The position numbers and the translations under genes are program-made. From Pomphorhynchus laevis (lineage: Eukaryota; Acanthocephala; Palaeacanthocephala; Echinorhynchida; Pomphorhynchidae), in assembly GCA_012934845.2 (NCBI GenBank), contig WNNJ02000605.1, forward strand, positions 19,428 through 83,427: a stretch of DNA of 64,000 nucleotides, read 5' to 3'. The first letter of the stretch is position 1; every line of letters starts with the position of its first letter. The notes under the pieces were generated by a model that made no database searches, was not told where the DNA came from, and saw nothing but the letters and a program-made list of their open reading frames with translations. This document shows, in pieces, positions 25,401 through 36,800 of the stretch.

Positions 25401-25855
25401 GAATCCTGAGTTTCTCTTAACCCCTGCATACACAGTATGCGTGGAGAAGTCCTAAATGCCACAAAAGGCCTTTGGTTTGGCGTCTATCTTTGGACGGCTA
25501 CCATTCGAGATTTTGTGTCGTACGACTTCCCTTTCACGCTGTTTCAACCGATTGTCGTTGTAAATTTCGCTCAAATGAATGCTCAGCTCTTTTACATATT
25601 TTTGACTGCCTCTTCCTTGCTTCAATCCCTTTGCAGCAGATTGATAGAGGTTTTCTGACGTAGCCTGAACGATTCGCTACTTGCCTTCGTTGTCACAGCC
25701 TCTGCAAGATTGCATGTTGGACGAAGATTAAATTCGAACGAAGATTTATTTGATCGGTGATCGAAGAAAATAATTTTTGTAATTAGTTCTATTGTTTTGT
25801 TAATTTTGGCCCTGCCGAAAGGCGAATAGGGAAAATAAATCACTCTATTATTAGT
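22420..25855 (+). mobile_element. Non-LTR retrotransposon, C-terminal Cys/His family, copy 2 (longest)
   Basis: An almost full-length LINE. An ORF1-like piece (RRASNVIIKGLPV, possible RNA-binding fold) is at 22430-22708. Endonuclease is at 22960-23380 (VSLDIVILLETF; GRPRGGVVLAVN). The linker runs 23400-24330 with KKAAGIDHLSP at about 24210. RT is in one frame at 24415-25455, with VFVDFAKAFDSL, HQGDPLSPVLFSLFL and, in place of the usual YADD, YTYDLALL. The C-terminal block CKFRSNECSALLHIFDC is near 25555-25610. The 3' UTR ends GCGAATAGGGAAAATAAA. Frame changes separate the blocks, so it is inactive. Endonuclease plus this RT places it in the I/R1/Jockey group; I cannot name the clade. Confidence 0.85.
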
Positions 25856-25859
25856 ATAT

Positions 25860-26960
25860 AACATCCGATGAGCGATGGCTCGATGGAGATTTCTGAATCT
25901 ATGATATGAGGTTTTAAACACGACTCTGTAAAAACAAGTATTTCAAAGGAGGTGATGCTAACCAAAGTGAGAACTTTGTCCATTTTATTAATGAGACTTA
26001 AGACATTTGAATATAAGACCCGGAAGGCATGTATGGAGTGTACTGAGTTGGAATACTCGTATCTCTTATCGACATTTACTGTCACTTCTTGGGTAGTTTC
26101 ATTGCGACACAAAGACTTCGCAGCTCCCCGATGTTTCCACCGTTACCGATGGAACGAATCCAGAAACGAGTTGAAGTCCTGCGTCGCACTACACGAAAAT
26201 TTATGACGGTGAGGTTACTTTCACCGTTAGCTACTCTGTTACTAAGTTCGCTCTTTGCTTGTTTCAATCGAGTTCTGTCCTCGATCGAAAGATCTCTGCG
26301 AAGGATCAATCCAGTACCTGCAAGATGATAACCGTATTTTAAAGCTAATGACACATTTCGGGCGTTGCTAAGATGACCTTAAGAAGGCGTGGACTGTTAT
26401 CTGATCTTATTTTCCCCAGTCTATAAAGGTGGAGAACTCTAAATTGTTGCAGCTCAGTAGGGGAACATGTGTAATAGCTCAGAGAAGGATTGTACAGCTT
26501 TGACGTCATGTTGTACACGTAAATGGTTGTTAGTAGCAGATGATTCCCTTATATTAGCTATGATTAGGCACTGTGATCTATCATAAATCCGGCGAATAGG
26601 GGCACTTAATGAGTAATTTAAGGATACTGAATTGGAGTAAGAATTTGTAGATTTAAGTCGCAAGTCAGTTGATTGTAAAGAACTCTGAGGTCCGCTATAT
26701 GATGTTACAGAGACAAACGAATCTGTGAAATCAGGTGTTTTCTCTTCGTACTTCAGAGTGTTCGTGTCTATATCTAGACATTTTTCATGTGAAGTTTGAA
26801 AAGTCTGATCAAATACTGGTAGGGGCTGTTGTGAATTGCAGTGTGAGATCCTTGCTTAACGCTGTGCAACAACATGACGAGCTGCCGCCGACTCTTCGCT
26901 GTTCTCCTCGACAGGTTCAGTTATATAAAATCGTGCGTCGTTACACGCAATAACCACAAA
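25860..26960 (-). mobile_element. CR1-like LINE, ORF1 and start of endonuclease
   Basis: On the minus strand an ORF1-like region runs from about 26960 to 26082 (CLIIANIRESSA near 26560; RTRLKQAKSELSNRV near 26270). It is followed by the start of an endonuclease ORF at 26112-25860 (RVLYSNVLSLINKMDK; EILVFTESCLKP). The endonuclease stops where the plus-strand LINE ends at about 25855, so that LINE probably inserted into this one or both share a deletion junction. Confidence 0.7.
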
Positions 26961-27049
26961 TGAAATGTTTGCTTATAACTTTTCTTCCGACGATCTGAAA
27001 TTGACAATTGTAAGTTTTAATAGCCAAAAGATTTTAATAAGTCTTATTT

Positions 27050-27135
27050 ATTATTGTCATCTAGTTTAAGGACCCATTTAAGGGCGACCTACGAATTGTA
27101 ATTTTGTAATAAATTATTTTCTCAAAAAAATATTA
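27050..27135 (+). mobile_element. 3' tail of the nuclease-domain LINE family (isolated)
   Basis: Carries GGACCCATTTAAGGGCGACC followed by an AATTTTGTAATAAAT run. The same CCCATTT-n-GGG mini-hairpin and A/T-rich end are seen at 32590-32645, in reverse at 38690-38850 and in reverse at about 53440-53465. Upstream sequence (26965-27050) is not recognisable. Confidence 0.5.
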
Positions 27136-27289
27136 TTATAACATGCAAGACTATAGTCATGCAGCTGTTTTGTTTGCTCACAGTAAAACTAAATTTTATG
27201 TCAACAAAATCTTAATCCGGATACAGGATATTGAAATTAGAATATGTGCAAAGCAATGTAATTAGCGTTTTCTTAACGTGCACTCTATT

Positions 27290-28340
27290 TGATATTCTCT
27301 GGAAGTTTGTTCCAAAGCCTTACCGCTCGATGAGAAAGGCGATATAGTATTCCGAATTTTCCGTGATGTAGGGTCCTCACAGTAAGAGAGTGACCTCGGT
27401 TAGTAGTTCGCTGGCTTCGCTGAATACAGTCGACCGGGAATCCGTCACGTTCGAATTACATATCTCTAAAACATAAAATATCAAGACATACTATACTAGT
27501 ACGGACTGAATAAACTCCTATATTGTGCAAGCGGTCTTTATAAGACAATTTCCTAAGGAAATGGCACAATCTCGTCACCCTACGGAGCACATTTTCAAGC
27601 TCATTCATCTTACCACGTGTACACGGAAATACCACAGCGATACAATATTCAATTAGGACGAATAAGTGAATTGTATATTATTTTAAGACAGGAAACCGAT
27701 GGATTACAAAAACACCTCCGGACCACATAGCTAAGTTTCCTGGTCGTTTGGATGATTCTGTCAGTGTTTGGACGACTCTTCAATGACTCGTGCACAAGTA
27801 TTCCCAAATCTCTCGTGCATTGTACCTCTGTAATTGACTCGGCACCTAATTTATATCTGAAAGGAAATTTCTTATGTCCTAAGTGCATGTGGCAGCACTT
27901 TGATATATTTAACATCAGTCCTGTCTCATTACTCCACCTAACAATATTGTCTAAATCTTCCTGGAGGAGAAAACAGTCATGATACGATTGAATGTATCGT
28001 CATAACTTGATGTCATCCGCAAATGCTAGGATATTGCATTTCAGTCTTAATAACAAATCCTGAAGGATAATGTTGAACAGTAAAGGGCCGAGAAACGTAC
28101 ATTGAGGCACCCCGACACAAACATGACGTGGTGAAGAAACATTACTGCCTAGCCTCACTTGAAATGACCGACCCTTCAAGAACGAACTAACCAACGAACT
28201 ACATGGGAATCGATACCGTATTAAGCCAAAACTACTAGCAGAGGATCATGTGGTACTCGGTCAAACGCCCGGCTAAAATCGATAAAAATTACATCGACAC
28301 CACAGCCATCCGCTACTACATCCGTTTAATTTTCACGAGC
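27290..28340 (-). mobile_element. CR1-like LINE, RT to C terminus
   Basis: Minus-strand RT pieces: SSFLKGRSFQVRLGS and GPLLFNIILQDLL at 28194-28040, ILAFADDIKL at about 28030-28000, then LNISKCCHMHLG, CTRDLGILVHESLKSR and KLSYVVRRCFCNPS at 27915-27650. The thumb and C terminus continue in shifted frames to about 27290. It is truncated at the 5' side and decayed. Confidence 0.8.
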
Positions 28341-28569
28341 CATAATTAAATTACTGAGGCATCAACGACTAGTGCGAATTACATGTTGAGAAGGGTACGA
28401 CTAAAAATCGTTTAACTGCTAATAATTTATGAAAAATTCGATAATTTTTAAAATTAATACGGAATTTTTAAGAACTTCCTTAATTTTATAATTTAAGAAT
28501 TCGATAATTCTTAAATTACTATTTATACAAACATAAGTATATCACGTGGAGTAACTAATTAAATTATTA

Positions 28570-28905
28570 TACATTTCAGGTGAAGATCCGAGTTATGACG
28601 CCTTACTCTCATATTCCATCAATGACATTCCCGAAGTTCACTCGATTGCGTTCGAGTCAATTAATCCCGGAACAATAATCTTAAATGCGCGGAAAATAAG
28701 AAGCGCTGCAGGGCCATCATGACTATATACAAGGGCGTGGAACACGATGTTAAATGTATTTGTTTCTGATTCACGACGTTTAGCTGATTCAATATTTCGT
28801 TTCGCAAAGTTCTTATCGATTCACGAGGTATCCAAAACATCATTGAGAGCAATAACAACAGTCAGACTAATCCCGTTAAGCAAAACTGGGAGAATTCGAT
28901 TAATC
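28570..28905 (-). repeat. Unclassified coding-like repeat U, copy 2
   Basis: Reverse-complement match of 11193-11450 (see that entry). Here the minus-strand reading is PVLLNGISL, ALNDVLDTS, then a stop, SAKRRESETNTFNIVFH, SHDGPAALLIFRAFKIIV and GLIDSNAIE. It continues with SGMSLMEYES towards 28600, beyond the part shared with copy 1. The family is unknown. Confidence 0.55.
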
Positions 28906-29039
28906 GTTGTAGATGATGTGTCTAGAAAGATCATGTCGAGAGCATGTATGAGAGTAGCCCAGCCATCACTACAACAGGTTTTACGGATCTTTACAATTTT
29001 GCGCGTCACCTAGGACTGGTAGAATGTGTCATTTACGAT

Positions 29040-32000
29040 TTGCGCGAACTATTTAAGTTGTCCACACCCGTCCAAAAATTCAATGGCGCTCCATCTTTCC
29101 TATGTGTCTTCTCCACTAGACTCTTTCGCCATAACACACGGTTTCCGCCTCAGTCTCCTCAACACTAGATCTATTCTCAATAAATCCGATCTTATCATCA
29201 ACCTATTCACCAAGCAATCCATCGATCTCTTCTGCCTCACCGAATCCTGGCACTCAGATTCCGACGACCTTTCCATTCGCCGTCTGCTCTCTGCCGGTTG
29301 CTCCCTAGTCGAATCCGCCCGCCCCCTCAGCTCATGCCCTTCTAAATTCTCTAATCATGGCGGCATCGTCGCATTCGCGCGTCACCTCGCGTCTCTTCGG
29401 AAAATCAATCCCCCTTTCAGTCCTTGCTCTTTTGAATTGCTCACTTGTCGTTATTCTAACCCGATCACTCTAGATATCGCCATTGTATACCGTCCTGGTT
29501 CATCAGCTCCTACAGCCTTATTTTTTACCGAACTCGCTGACCTCCTTTCTCATTGTTCTTTGTCCTCAATCCCTTCACTCGTTATAGGCGACTTCAATAT
29601 CCGCATAGACCGCCCCTCTTCCACGGATTCCATCCAGTTCATCAACATTCTATCCAACTACAATTACAAACTAATCTCCACTGCCCCCACACATATACTT
29701 GGTGGGGCACTCGACATCATCGCAACCCCGATCATTTTGATGCCTACACCTCACTGTCTATCTGTGATCCTGGTATATCCGATCACTTTCTTATCACCCT
29801 TGATCTCACTCACAACCACACCCCTCCTCACACACCTACAATCCTACGTCGCCCTTGGAGAAATCTTGACCTCTCTATTCTCCGCTCCGCCTTGCTTAAA
29901 TCGTCTGTATCTTCTCACACAATAACATCATCTTCTCTTCACGATCTTGCCTTTATTTTTGACTCTGAACTCACATCCATTCTCGATCTGATCTTGACGT
30001 TCAAGCCTCACCCTCACCGTCGCTTGCACCGTGCTCCATGATTTGACATCCAATGTGTACCCTCAAATGGTCGACTCCGTCATGCTTATCGAGTTTATCA
30101 CCGCTTTCTCAGACGTGATATCTGCTCGCTCACTCCGTCTCTCCGTGATTCCTATCTTGCTTTTCGCCAATATCATCTCCACCTATTACGTACCAAATGC
30201 AACTCCTTCTGGCAGCATAAAATCAACACTTCATTAAACTCTAATTCTCTCTAACATACTTTTAACTCAATACTTTCTCGCGCCTCTCCGTCTTGCAACA
30301 TAAATCCCCCGAAATATTCGTTATTTCTTCAGACCAAAGTATTCACGTTGCTCTCTCACAACCCCGTCTCCATTCCATCTCACTGCTACCCGCCTCGCCT
30401 CATCCTCCCGGAACTCTTTCATATTCTCCCTGTCTCACCTGCCGAAGTCTCATCTGTCCTCATGTTCTTGCCCGACAAACCTCATCTGCCGATCCCCTGC
30501 CTACCCCCATACTAAAATCCACATGCTCATCGATATCCCTTTTAATCATCACCTAGTTTAACTCGTCCGTCCACAGTCGTATCTTTCCATCACACTGGAA
30601 ATCCTCCATCGTTCGTCCCCTCCTTAAGAAACAATCGCTCGACCCTCACTTCCTTCGAGCTATCGCCCCATTTCACTCCTCCCTACTCTTTCTAAGCTCT
30701 TAAAGCGCCCTTTATTAACATAGATCAACGTTTATATATCTTCATCTAATCTGTACTGTCCGTTACAATCCGCTTTCCGCTCTAATCATTCTACAGGAAT
30801 AGCATGCATGAAAGTTTACAACGATTTACTCATTTCTAGTGACAAAGCTCTATATAGTGTTCTCATCTCCCTCGACCTCTCATCCGCCATCGACATCGTC
30901 GACCACTCCATCATCCTTTCTCGCCTTCGTTTTGATTACGGCTTTTCTTTATCCTTCGTAGCATGGCTTGCCTCATATCTATCCGACCATTCTTTTCGAG
31001 TATGTTCTAATTTATCATCCTCTCCTCTCATTTCTATTTTCTGCGGGGTCCCACAAGGTTCAGTCCTAGGACCCCTGCTTTTAACTCTTCTACTTCGCGA
31101 TCTCTCTTCCTTTATAAAACCTTCATCCTTTAACGTCATGCAATAAGTCGATGACATCCTCATATATGCTCATGCACCCGCTCATCGCATACACAATATC
31201 GCAATTTCTGCATCGAACTGTCTTTCTTCCATCCACAAAGGTCTCTCCTATCTTCGTCTCGTTCTAAACTTAGACAAGTCTAAAATAATGTTGATCCTTC
31301 CCCGTCATCCTAACATATTCCCTCCCCCTGTATCTTTTGCATCATCATTCATCCCCGTAGTTCACAATCTCACTTTCTTAAGATTCCATTTCGATGATCA
31401 CTTTTCCCTTAAACCCTTCGTCCGCGACAAGGTCCGCACGTCTAACTTAATTCTTCGTGACATCCGCCGTAGCCGCCCCCTAATCGACTTTCGTTCCTAT
31501 ATGTATCTTCTTTCATCGCTTCTTTTCCCCAAAATCGATTACACCCCCTCAGCCTTTTCGCCAATTCTCCAAAATTCATCATCCTACCCCTACAAAGCAT
31601 CATTAACTCCGCCGTTCGAGTGCTATACGTCTCCGTCACTTTGACCACACATCTACATATCTTGCCCAACTCTCCTGTTCTACCATCCGCATCTGCATAC
31701 AACTCCGCCTTCTTCTCGTAACTTTTCCTCTCATCGCTGTCGGCTCTCCATCGTTCATCAACCTTCCTTTCGTAGACAACACTCGTCTCACCTCTCTATC
31801 ACTGCGTTCCCGTAATTATTTCTTACTCTACGTCGTACTCTAACAACTACGGTCTCCGATCCTTCCTTGTTGCCGCCCCACTCGCCTGGAATCAGATCCC
31901 AATCGACGTCTGCCGCGCTCCCTCCTTTATTGCATTCAAATGCCGCCTCCGTATCCACCTCCTCGAAACATGATTTTGATTTTTGTTGTTGTGGTGGTCA

Positions 32001-32050
32001 TGTAAGCGTGCGCCGGCACGCATTTGCCCACGTAAAAATAAACTTTTTTA
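29040..32050 (+). mobile_element. L2/CR1-like LINE, copy A (endonuclease to 3' tail)
   Basis: ORF2 starts at ATG 29083 (MALHLS), aligned with the start of copies B and C. The endonuclease runs to 29925 with FRLSLLNTRSIL, IDLFCLTESWHS, IAIVYRPGSSAP and SLVIGDFNIRID. RT lies at 30800-31640, with CMKVYNDLLIS, ISLDLSSAIDIVDHSI and CGVPQGSVLGPLL; in place of the YADD box it reads YVDDILIYAHAPA at about 31143. The C terminus runs to 31970 and the 3' tail hairpin is at 32001-32035. Several frame changes make it inactive. It is GC-richer than its surroundings and its sense strand is strongly pyrimidine-rich. ORF1 is missing. Confidence 0.88.
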
Positions 32051-32079
32051 AAATCACTGACTGAAATTTGTTCGAGTGT

Positions 32080-32645
32080 CAATATGAAACCAATGTTGAG
32101 TCAGTTATCCTCTGATACAATCTTTGAAAATCAATCTACAACTACAGACCGTGAAGCAAGATCAGACATTGCATGCTCAGGTATATTTGGGGATCGAACT
32201 GAGCGTACTTTTATTGACGTCTGCATTTTTTATGCGTTTGCTCCTTTAAACTCTAGAAGCTCCACAGAGTCGAGTTTTAAATATCATTAGCAACGAAAGC
32301 GTAGCAAGTACATTGAGAAAATAACGCCTATAAAACACGCTTCCTACATTCCTGTTGTGTTTTAAAGTTTTGACGGCGCCGGTAAAAGTACCAAATCGCT
32401 CCTGAAGCGGATTGCTACTCTTAAAACACCGAAATCAGGTGCGAGGTATGCATGACTTTACGATGGATCCGTTGATCGCAATCGGCATGCTATCGACCCG
32501 ATAAAAGCAACATCGACGTCGATGAATTTACGTGTAATCCGTTGTAATAGAAAAGACAACTAACAATAATAATGTAATATTTTAAGACTCATTTGAGGGA
32601 ACCTAATTTTGTGATTTTGATATGATAATATTATTTTTTTAAATA
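32080..32645 (+). mobile_element. Retroelement C-terminal nuclease-like domain with 3' tail, copy 1
   Basis: Encodes DREARSDIACSGIFGDRTER, then TFIDVCIFYAFAPLNSRSS, a KRSKYIEKITPIKHASYIP block, FDGAGKSTKSLLKRIATL and decayed sequence. The order D-N-F-PLA, K-R-Y-RI-EHASF-PLVF, GG-G-KRLA matches a C-terminal domain frequent in retrotransposon-like ORFs of cnidarians and molluscs, which resembles a restriction-type nuclease. The 3' end at 32590-32645 has the ACTCATTTGAGGGAACC tail. It is broken by a few stops. The RT that should precede it is replaced by copy A of another LINE. Confidence 0.6.
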
Positions 32646-32779
32646 TATATCAGCCGGTAAGCGATTGCTTGTTGGGCTGTAAACTAAATATACAAACATA
32701 CAGAAAAATAAAAAGGTAACAATCAGGTGTTAATTGCAGCAACTTGAAAAAGCAACTTAGAAAAATCATTCGAGAGTGT

Positions 32780-33185
32780 CAGTGATTTCCCTCTCTAGCA
32801 AGTTGCTTGGGTATCTTCGTTTCTTCCGATCGTAGTCAGTTTATTTCATATAACGGATATCGCTCAGATGTGCTTCCGATACTCGCGAGAGTGTCTCAGA
32901 GCGGTGTTATTTCGCCAATGTTATTTGCCATATATGTAAATGATCACAAGCACTCCTGATGGATCCTGATGTTATTAAAAAATATGTCGAAATTGAATTA
33001 GGTAAGGTCACCAATGTGTGTTTTGATGAGGATGGGGAAGACTACTTCGTAGTTCCAGTATCGCATTGGTAGTGTGTTATTAAATGAAGTTGAACATCAT
33101 AAGGACTTTGGTGTAATAATTCATCGCTCTCTTAAGACACGATTGAATAAAGTGCGCGCAAGGATAAAAGCAACTATGGCATTGT
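32780..33185 (+). mobile_element. CR1-like LINE RT fragment
   Basis: Reads RSDVLPILARVSQSGVISP followed by MLFAIYVNDHKHS at about 32860-32955 (the region before the RT catalytic box). After a deletion it continues LLNEVEHHKDFGVIIHRSL at about 33080-33140 (the region after it). The catalytic box itself is missing. Confidence 0.7.
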
Positions 33186-33189
33186 ACTA

Positions 33190-33430
33190 CATCAAATCAA
33201 ATCAACTAACTGAGTCTACGTATTTAATATAATTATAAAATAAACAAAACATAATAATGCTAAATCAAAAAGTAATAATTAAATAATAAAATTAATAATT
33301 GTTTTTAGATTTTCTATAATTTAAATCAAGTTAAAATAAAAAAAATGAAATTTAAAATAAACGTCATTTTTATGAATTGACTAATAAATAACAGACGTTG
33401 TCTTACATATCGGCGTTAAACGTTGAAAGG
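33190..33430 (+). repeat. Interspersed noncoding repeat X, copy 2
   Basis: Contains TCAACTAACTGAGTCTACGT (compare 4309) and AACGTCATTTTTATGAATTG at about 33361, matching the repeat at 4385-4510 and, in reverse, 61850-61940. AT-rich and noncoding. From 33430 to 33655 I see only AT-rich sequence with two small hairpins at 33590-33650. Confidence 0.55.
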
Positions 33431-33655
33431 GATTAAAGATCATAGCAATGCATGTGCAACAAAATAAAATTAATATGTAATTTAAACTATTTGTGTTATT
33501 GCATTCCAAACATAATTTTATTATTTGTTATTTTTTAAATCGATTATATTAAATAATTTATGTATGTAACAATTATATCAAAAGACCAAATCTTCTACAG
33601 ATGTAGAAGATTTTATCTCAAACTTAAAAAAAGTTTGAGATAAAATAATATACAA

Positions 33656-33852
33656 TTATTCCTGTCAGTTCCAGATTATTCCTGTCAGTTCCAGATTATT
33701 CCTGTAAGTTCCAGATTATTCCTGTCAGTTCCAAATTATTCCTGTCAGTTCCAGATTATTCCTGTCAGTTCCAGATTATTCCTGTCAGTTCCAGATTATT
33801 CCTGTCAGTTCCAGATTATTCCTGTCAGTTCCAGATTATTCCTGTCAGTTCC
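33656..33852 (+). repeat. 20-bp tandem repeat array, ten units
   Basis: Ten near-identical head-to-tail copies of TTATTCCTGTCAGTTCCAGA at exact 20-bp spacing, with only two single-base variants among the units. The array ends about 45 bp before the ORF1 start codon of LINE copy B (33898). That position suggests promoter monomers of the LINE 5' UTR, as in mouse L1; the function is inferred. It is not a CRISPR array because there are no spacers. Confidence 0.9.
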
Positions 33853-33879
33853 GCTCGCTACGCTCGCGGATTGAGCTCA

Positions 33880-36800
33880 ATCTATCGATAAAAGGTCATG
33901 CCTAAAAAAGCGCGATCTCAGATCCCTGTTCCTGATCAAGAATCTTCCACATCGGAATGCAATGATGGTTATACCTGTTTTGAAATTGGATGCGATTCTA
34001 AAGATTGTGATGTATGGACACTTGTTCGTGTTAAAATATCCGACCGCTCGACGTATAAACGTAAACAGTTCACATGCGGTTTTTGTACATCAGTACGACT
34101 ACTACAGTTATCATGCTTCTCTACTTCCGTATCACACACGACCACTCAGACTAATAGTGTTTTAGATGTTTCCCTCGCATCAACATCTGACTTCGATTCT
34201 TAGAATCCCATTATTGAACCTACTCTCTCACACACTCCTCGTTTAACTACGAACAAAACTTCCATTAATCATTTCCTCATTCTAACAATGCTAACGGTAA
34301 AGCTTTTCATCTCGTACATCCTCTTTCCTATTCCTCCCCCAATCTAAATAAATCTCAAACTTTATTCTCTTCACGTACTTCTTACTCGACCGCCCCTGTA
34401 TCACCTCTCAATAAATTACATCATTCTGAAAAAATCATATCCAGTAGCATATCCAATCAACCGATTCAACACTCCACTCCTGTTACACATGCTCCAACCT
34501 ATCTTAATTCTCCTTACTCTACCTCCCACGTAACACTTCCAAATAATTTACAACCTTCATTTAAAATCATCTCCAGTCACATCTCTGATCAACCGATTCA
34601 ACACCCCGCTCCTGTCACACTTGCTCCAACCAATATTAATTCTCTATCAAGCACCCCTGTCATTTCCACTTCTATCTGCTCATCTGCCTCGACTCCTACC
34701 AGCTCTGTCCGTCCACAACTTCCACGAAATCGTTTTCCTTCGCGCGATCGCTGTATAATCATATCAAACTTAAAGCTTTCCGAATCTGCTTCTCCACAAT
34801 CTCGCCTCGATGATGATGTATCTGCTTTCAGGTCTATCCTAGCAACCATTCTTCCTGATGATAACCCATCCCTCTTCAATAATATCGCTCCTGTATCCTT
34901 TATTCGTTTAAACAAATCCACTAAATCCAATCATCTCAGTCCTCCACTCCTAAAAATCGTTTACCGACATAGTTCACATGCCTCTTCGGTACTCTCTCAA
35001 CGTTTTAAACTTCTTACCACTTCATTTACTTGTCGTATCTTTCCTGACCGCTCCCCTTATGATATTGCCCAGCTCAATTTAACTCGAATTGAGAAACATC
35101 GACGTGAAACAAACGTCGAGTCATCCTTATCTATACGTCAAATCAACGGAAATTTTCACGTTGTACACACAAGGCCAAAAATTCGATGGCGTCCCATCAC
35201 TCCTGGTTGTCTTCTTCGCTAGCCGATCTCGCTCCTAAGCATACTTTTCGTCTTAGTTTATTCAACACTCGCTATATTCTTCATAAAGCTGATATGCTCC
35301 TTGATATATTCGATCAATTATCTATCGATATTCTCTGCATTACCGAATCCTGGCAATCTGACTCCGACGATCTTGCTATTCGTCGTCTATGTCGCTCTGG
35401 TTGTTCTCCAATTAAATCAGCTCTCCAATTGCCTCTCATACATCTACTGCTTTTAACCATGGCAGTATTGTTGCCATTGCTCGTCACCCGATGTATCTAC
35501 GTAAAATTAACGTTAACATCCGTTACACCACGTTCGAATTACTTATATGCAGATTATCAACTCCTTTCTCTCTGGAACTTGTGATTGTATACCGTCCAGG
35601 TTCAGTTGCCCCCTCACGTATTTTCTTTAACGACCTTGCAGATCTTATGTATCACTGTTCATTGTCTTATACTCCTTCTTTTGTTCTCGGTGACTTTAAC
35701 ATTCGTCTTGATCGCCCGGCTGACTCTGACTCTATCACTTTAAAAAATTAAAAATAAACTAATCTTCTGATTTTAACTATAAATTACTTTCAACAAGCCC
35801 AACCCATATTCTCGGCGGTGCTCTCGACATCATTGATGTTACTAACTGCTTCAATGACTATACCTCTTTGTCAATTACTGATCCTTGTTTGTCCGATCAT
35901 TTCCCAGTCACTCTTACTCTTACTCGTCCCCATCCTCCTTCTCCGCCTCCACCATTATCCACACCAAGTCGATCCTAAAAACTTCTCGATATCCCTATTC
36001 ATTGCACCGCTTTACTCAATTCTTCACTCTTTTCACTTCCTCTTAACTATCTTTCTCGATTATCTCTGCATTCTGTTTGATTCTGAACTTATGTCTATCA
36101 TCAATAACCTTCTGCCTAGTCGACTCCGACGTTCTGAGCTGTTGCACCATGCTCCCTGGTTCGATTCTGACTGTAGTCTTTCTAAGCGTCGACTCCGTCA
36201 CTCTTTCCGTGTGTATAATCGCTTTCTTAAACGTTCTCCCAACTCATTTCCTCCACATATCCGTGATTCCTACTTTTCTCTACGCCGTTCACATATTATT
36301 CTTATACGTACTAAACGTACTATCTTTTGGCTAAATCAACTCGAGTCATCTTCCAACTCTAATCCCATTGGAAAATCTTAAACTCAACCTTCAACGTATA
36401 CATCAACTCACTTCCTTCTGTCAAAAATTCACAATGTCTTCTGTACGCTGATGACCTCAAAATATGGCGTTCATTGAATAGTCATAGTGATGTAATTATA
36501 CTCTAGAAAGATGTCGAGATGGTTCCTCGATGTTGCAATGCTGTCGGACTTAAAGTGAACCCTCCAAAATGTTTCCACTTACATATCGGAAAAGGGATCT
36601 TCCGTGATAGCTACCGAATTGATGGCTGTCAGATTGTAAAGGTCTCGCAAATGTCGGACCTGGGTGTGATTGTAACTAGTGACTTAGGCTCCCGCTCTCA
36701 TGTCGATCATGTTGTAAGCAAGTGCGTTCGCCTCCTCGGTCTAGTACGTAGGGTGTTCGGTCATCTTGATTCTGTGAGATTGCGTACCCTTTAGCCAATG

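Noticed and set aside
24415-25455. 346-residue RT frame as an active LINE or domesticated RT
   Set aside because: The frames before and after are broken and the YADD position reads YTYD, so a dead copy with one long surviving frame is the simpler view.
32080-32480. Host nuclease gene
   Set aside because: Both copies of the domain are broken, differ in surroundings and end in the same retroelement tail.
33656-33852. CRISPR array
   Set aside because: The 20-bp units are head to tail without spacers, in an animal genome, next to a LINE.
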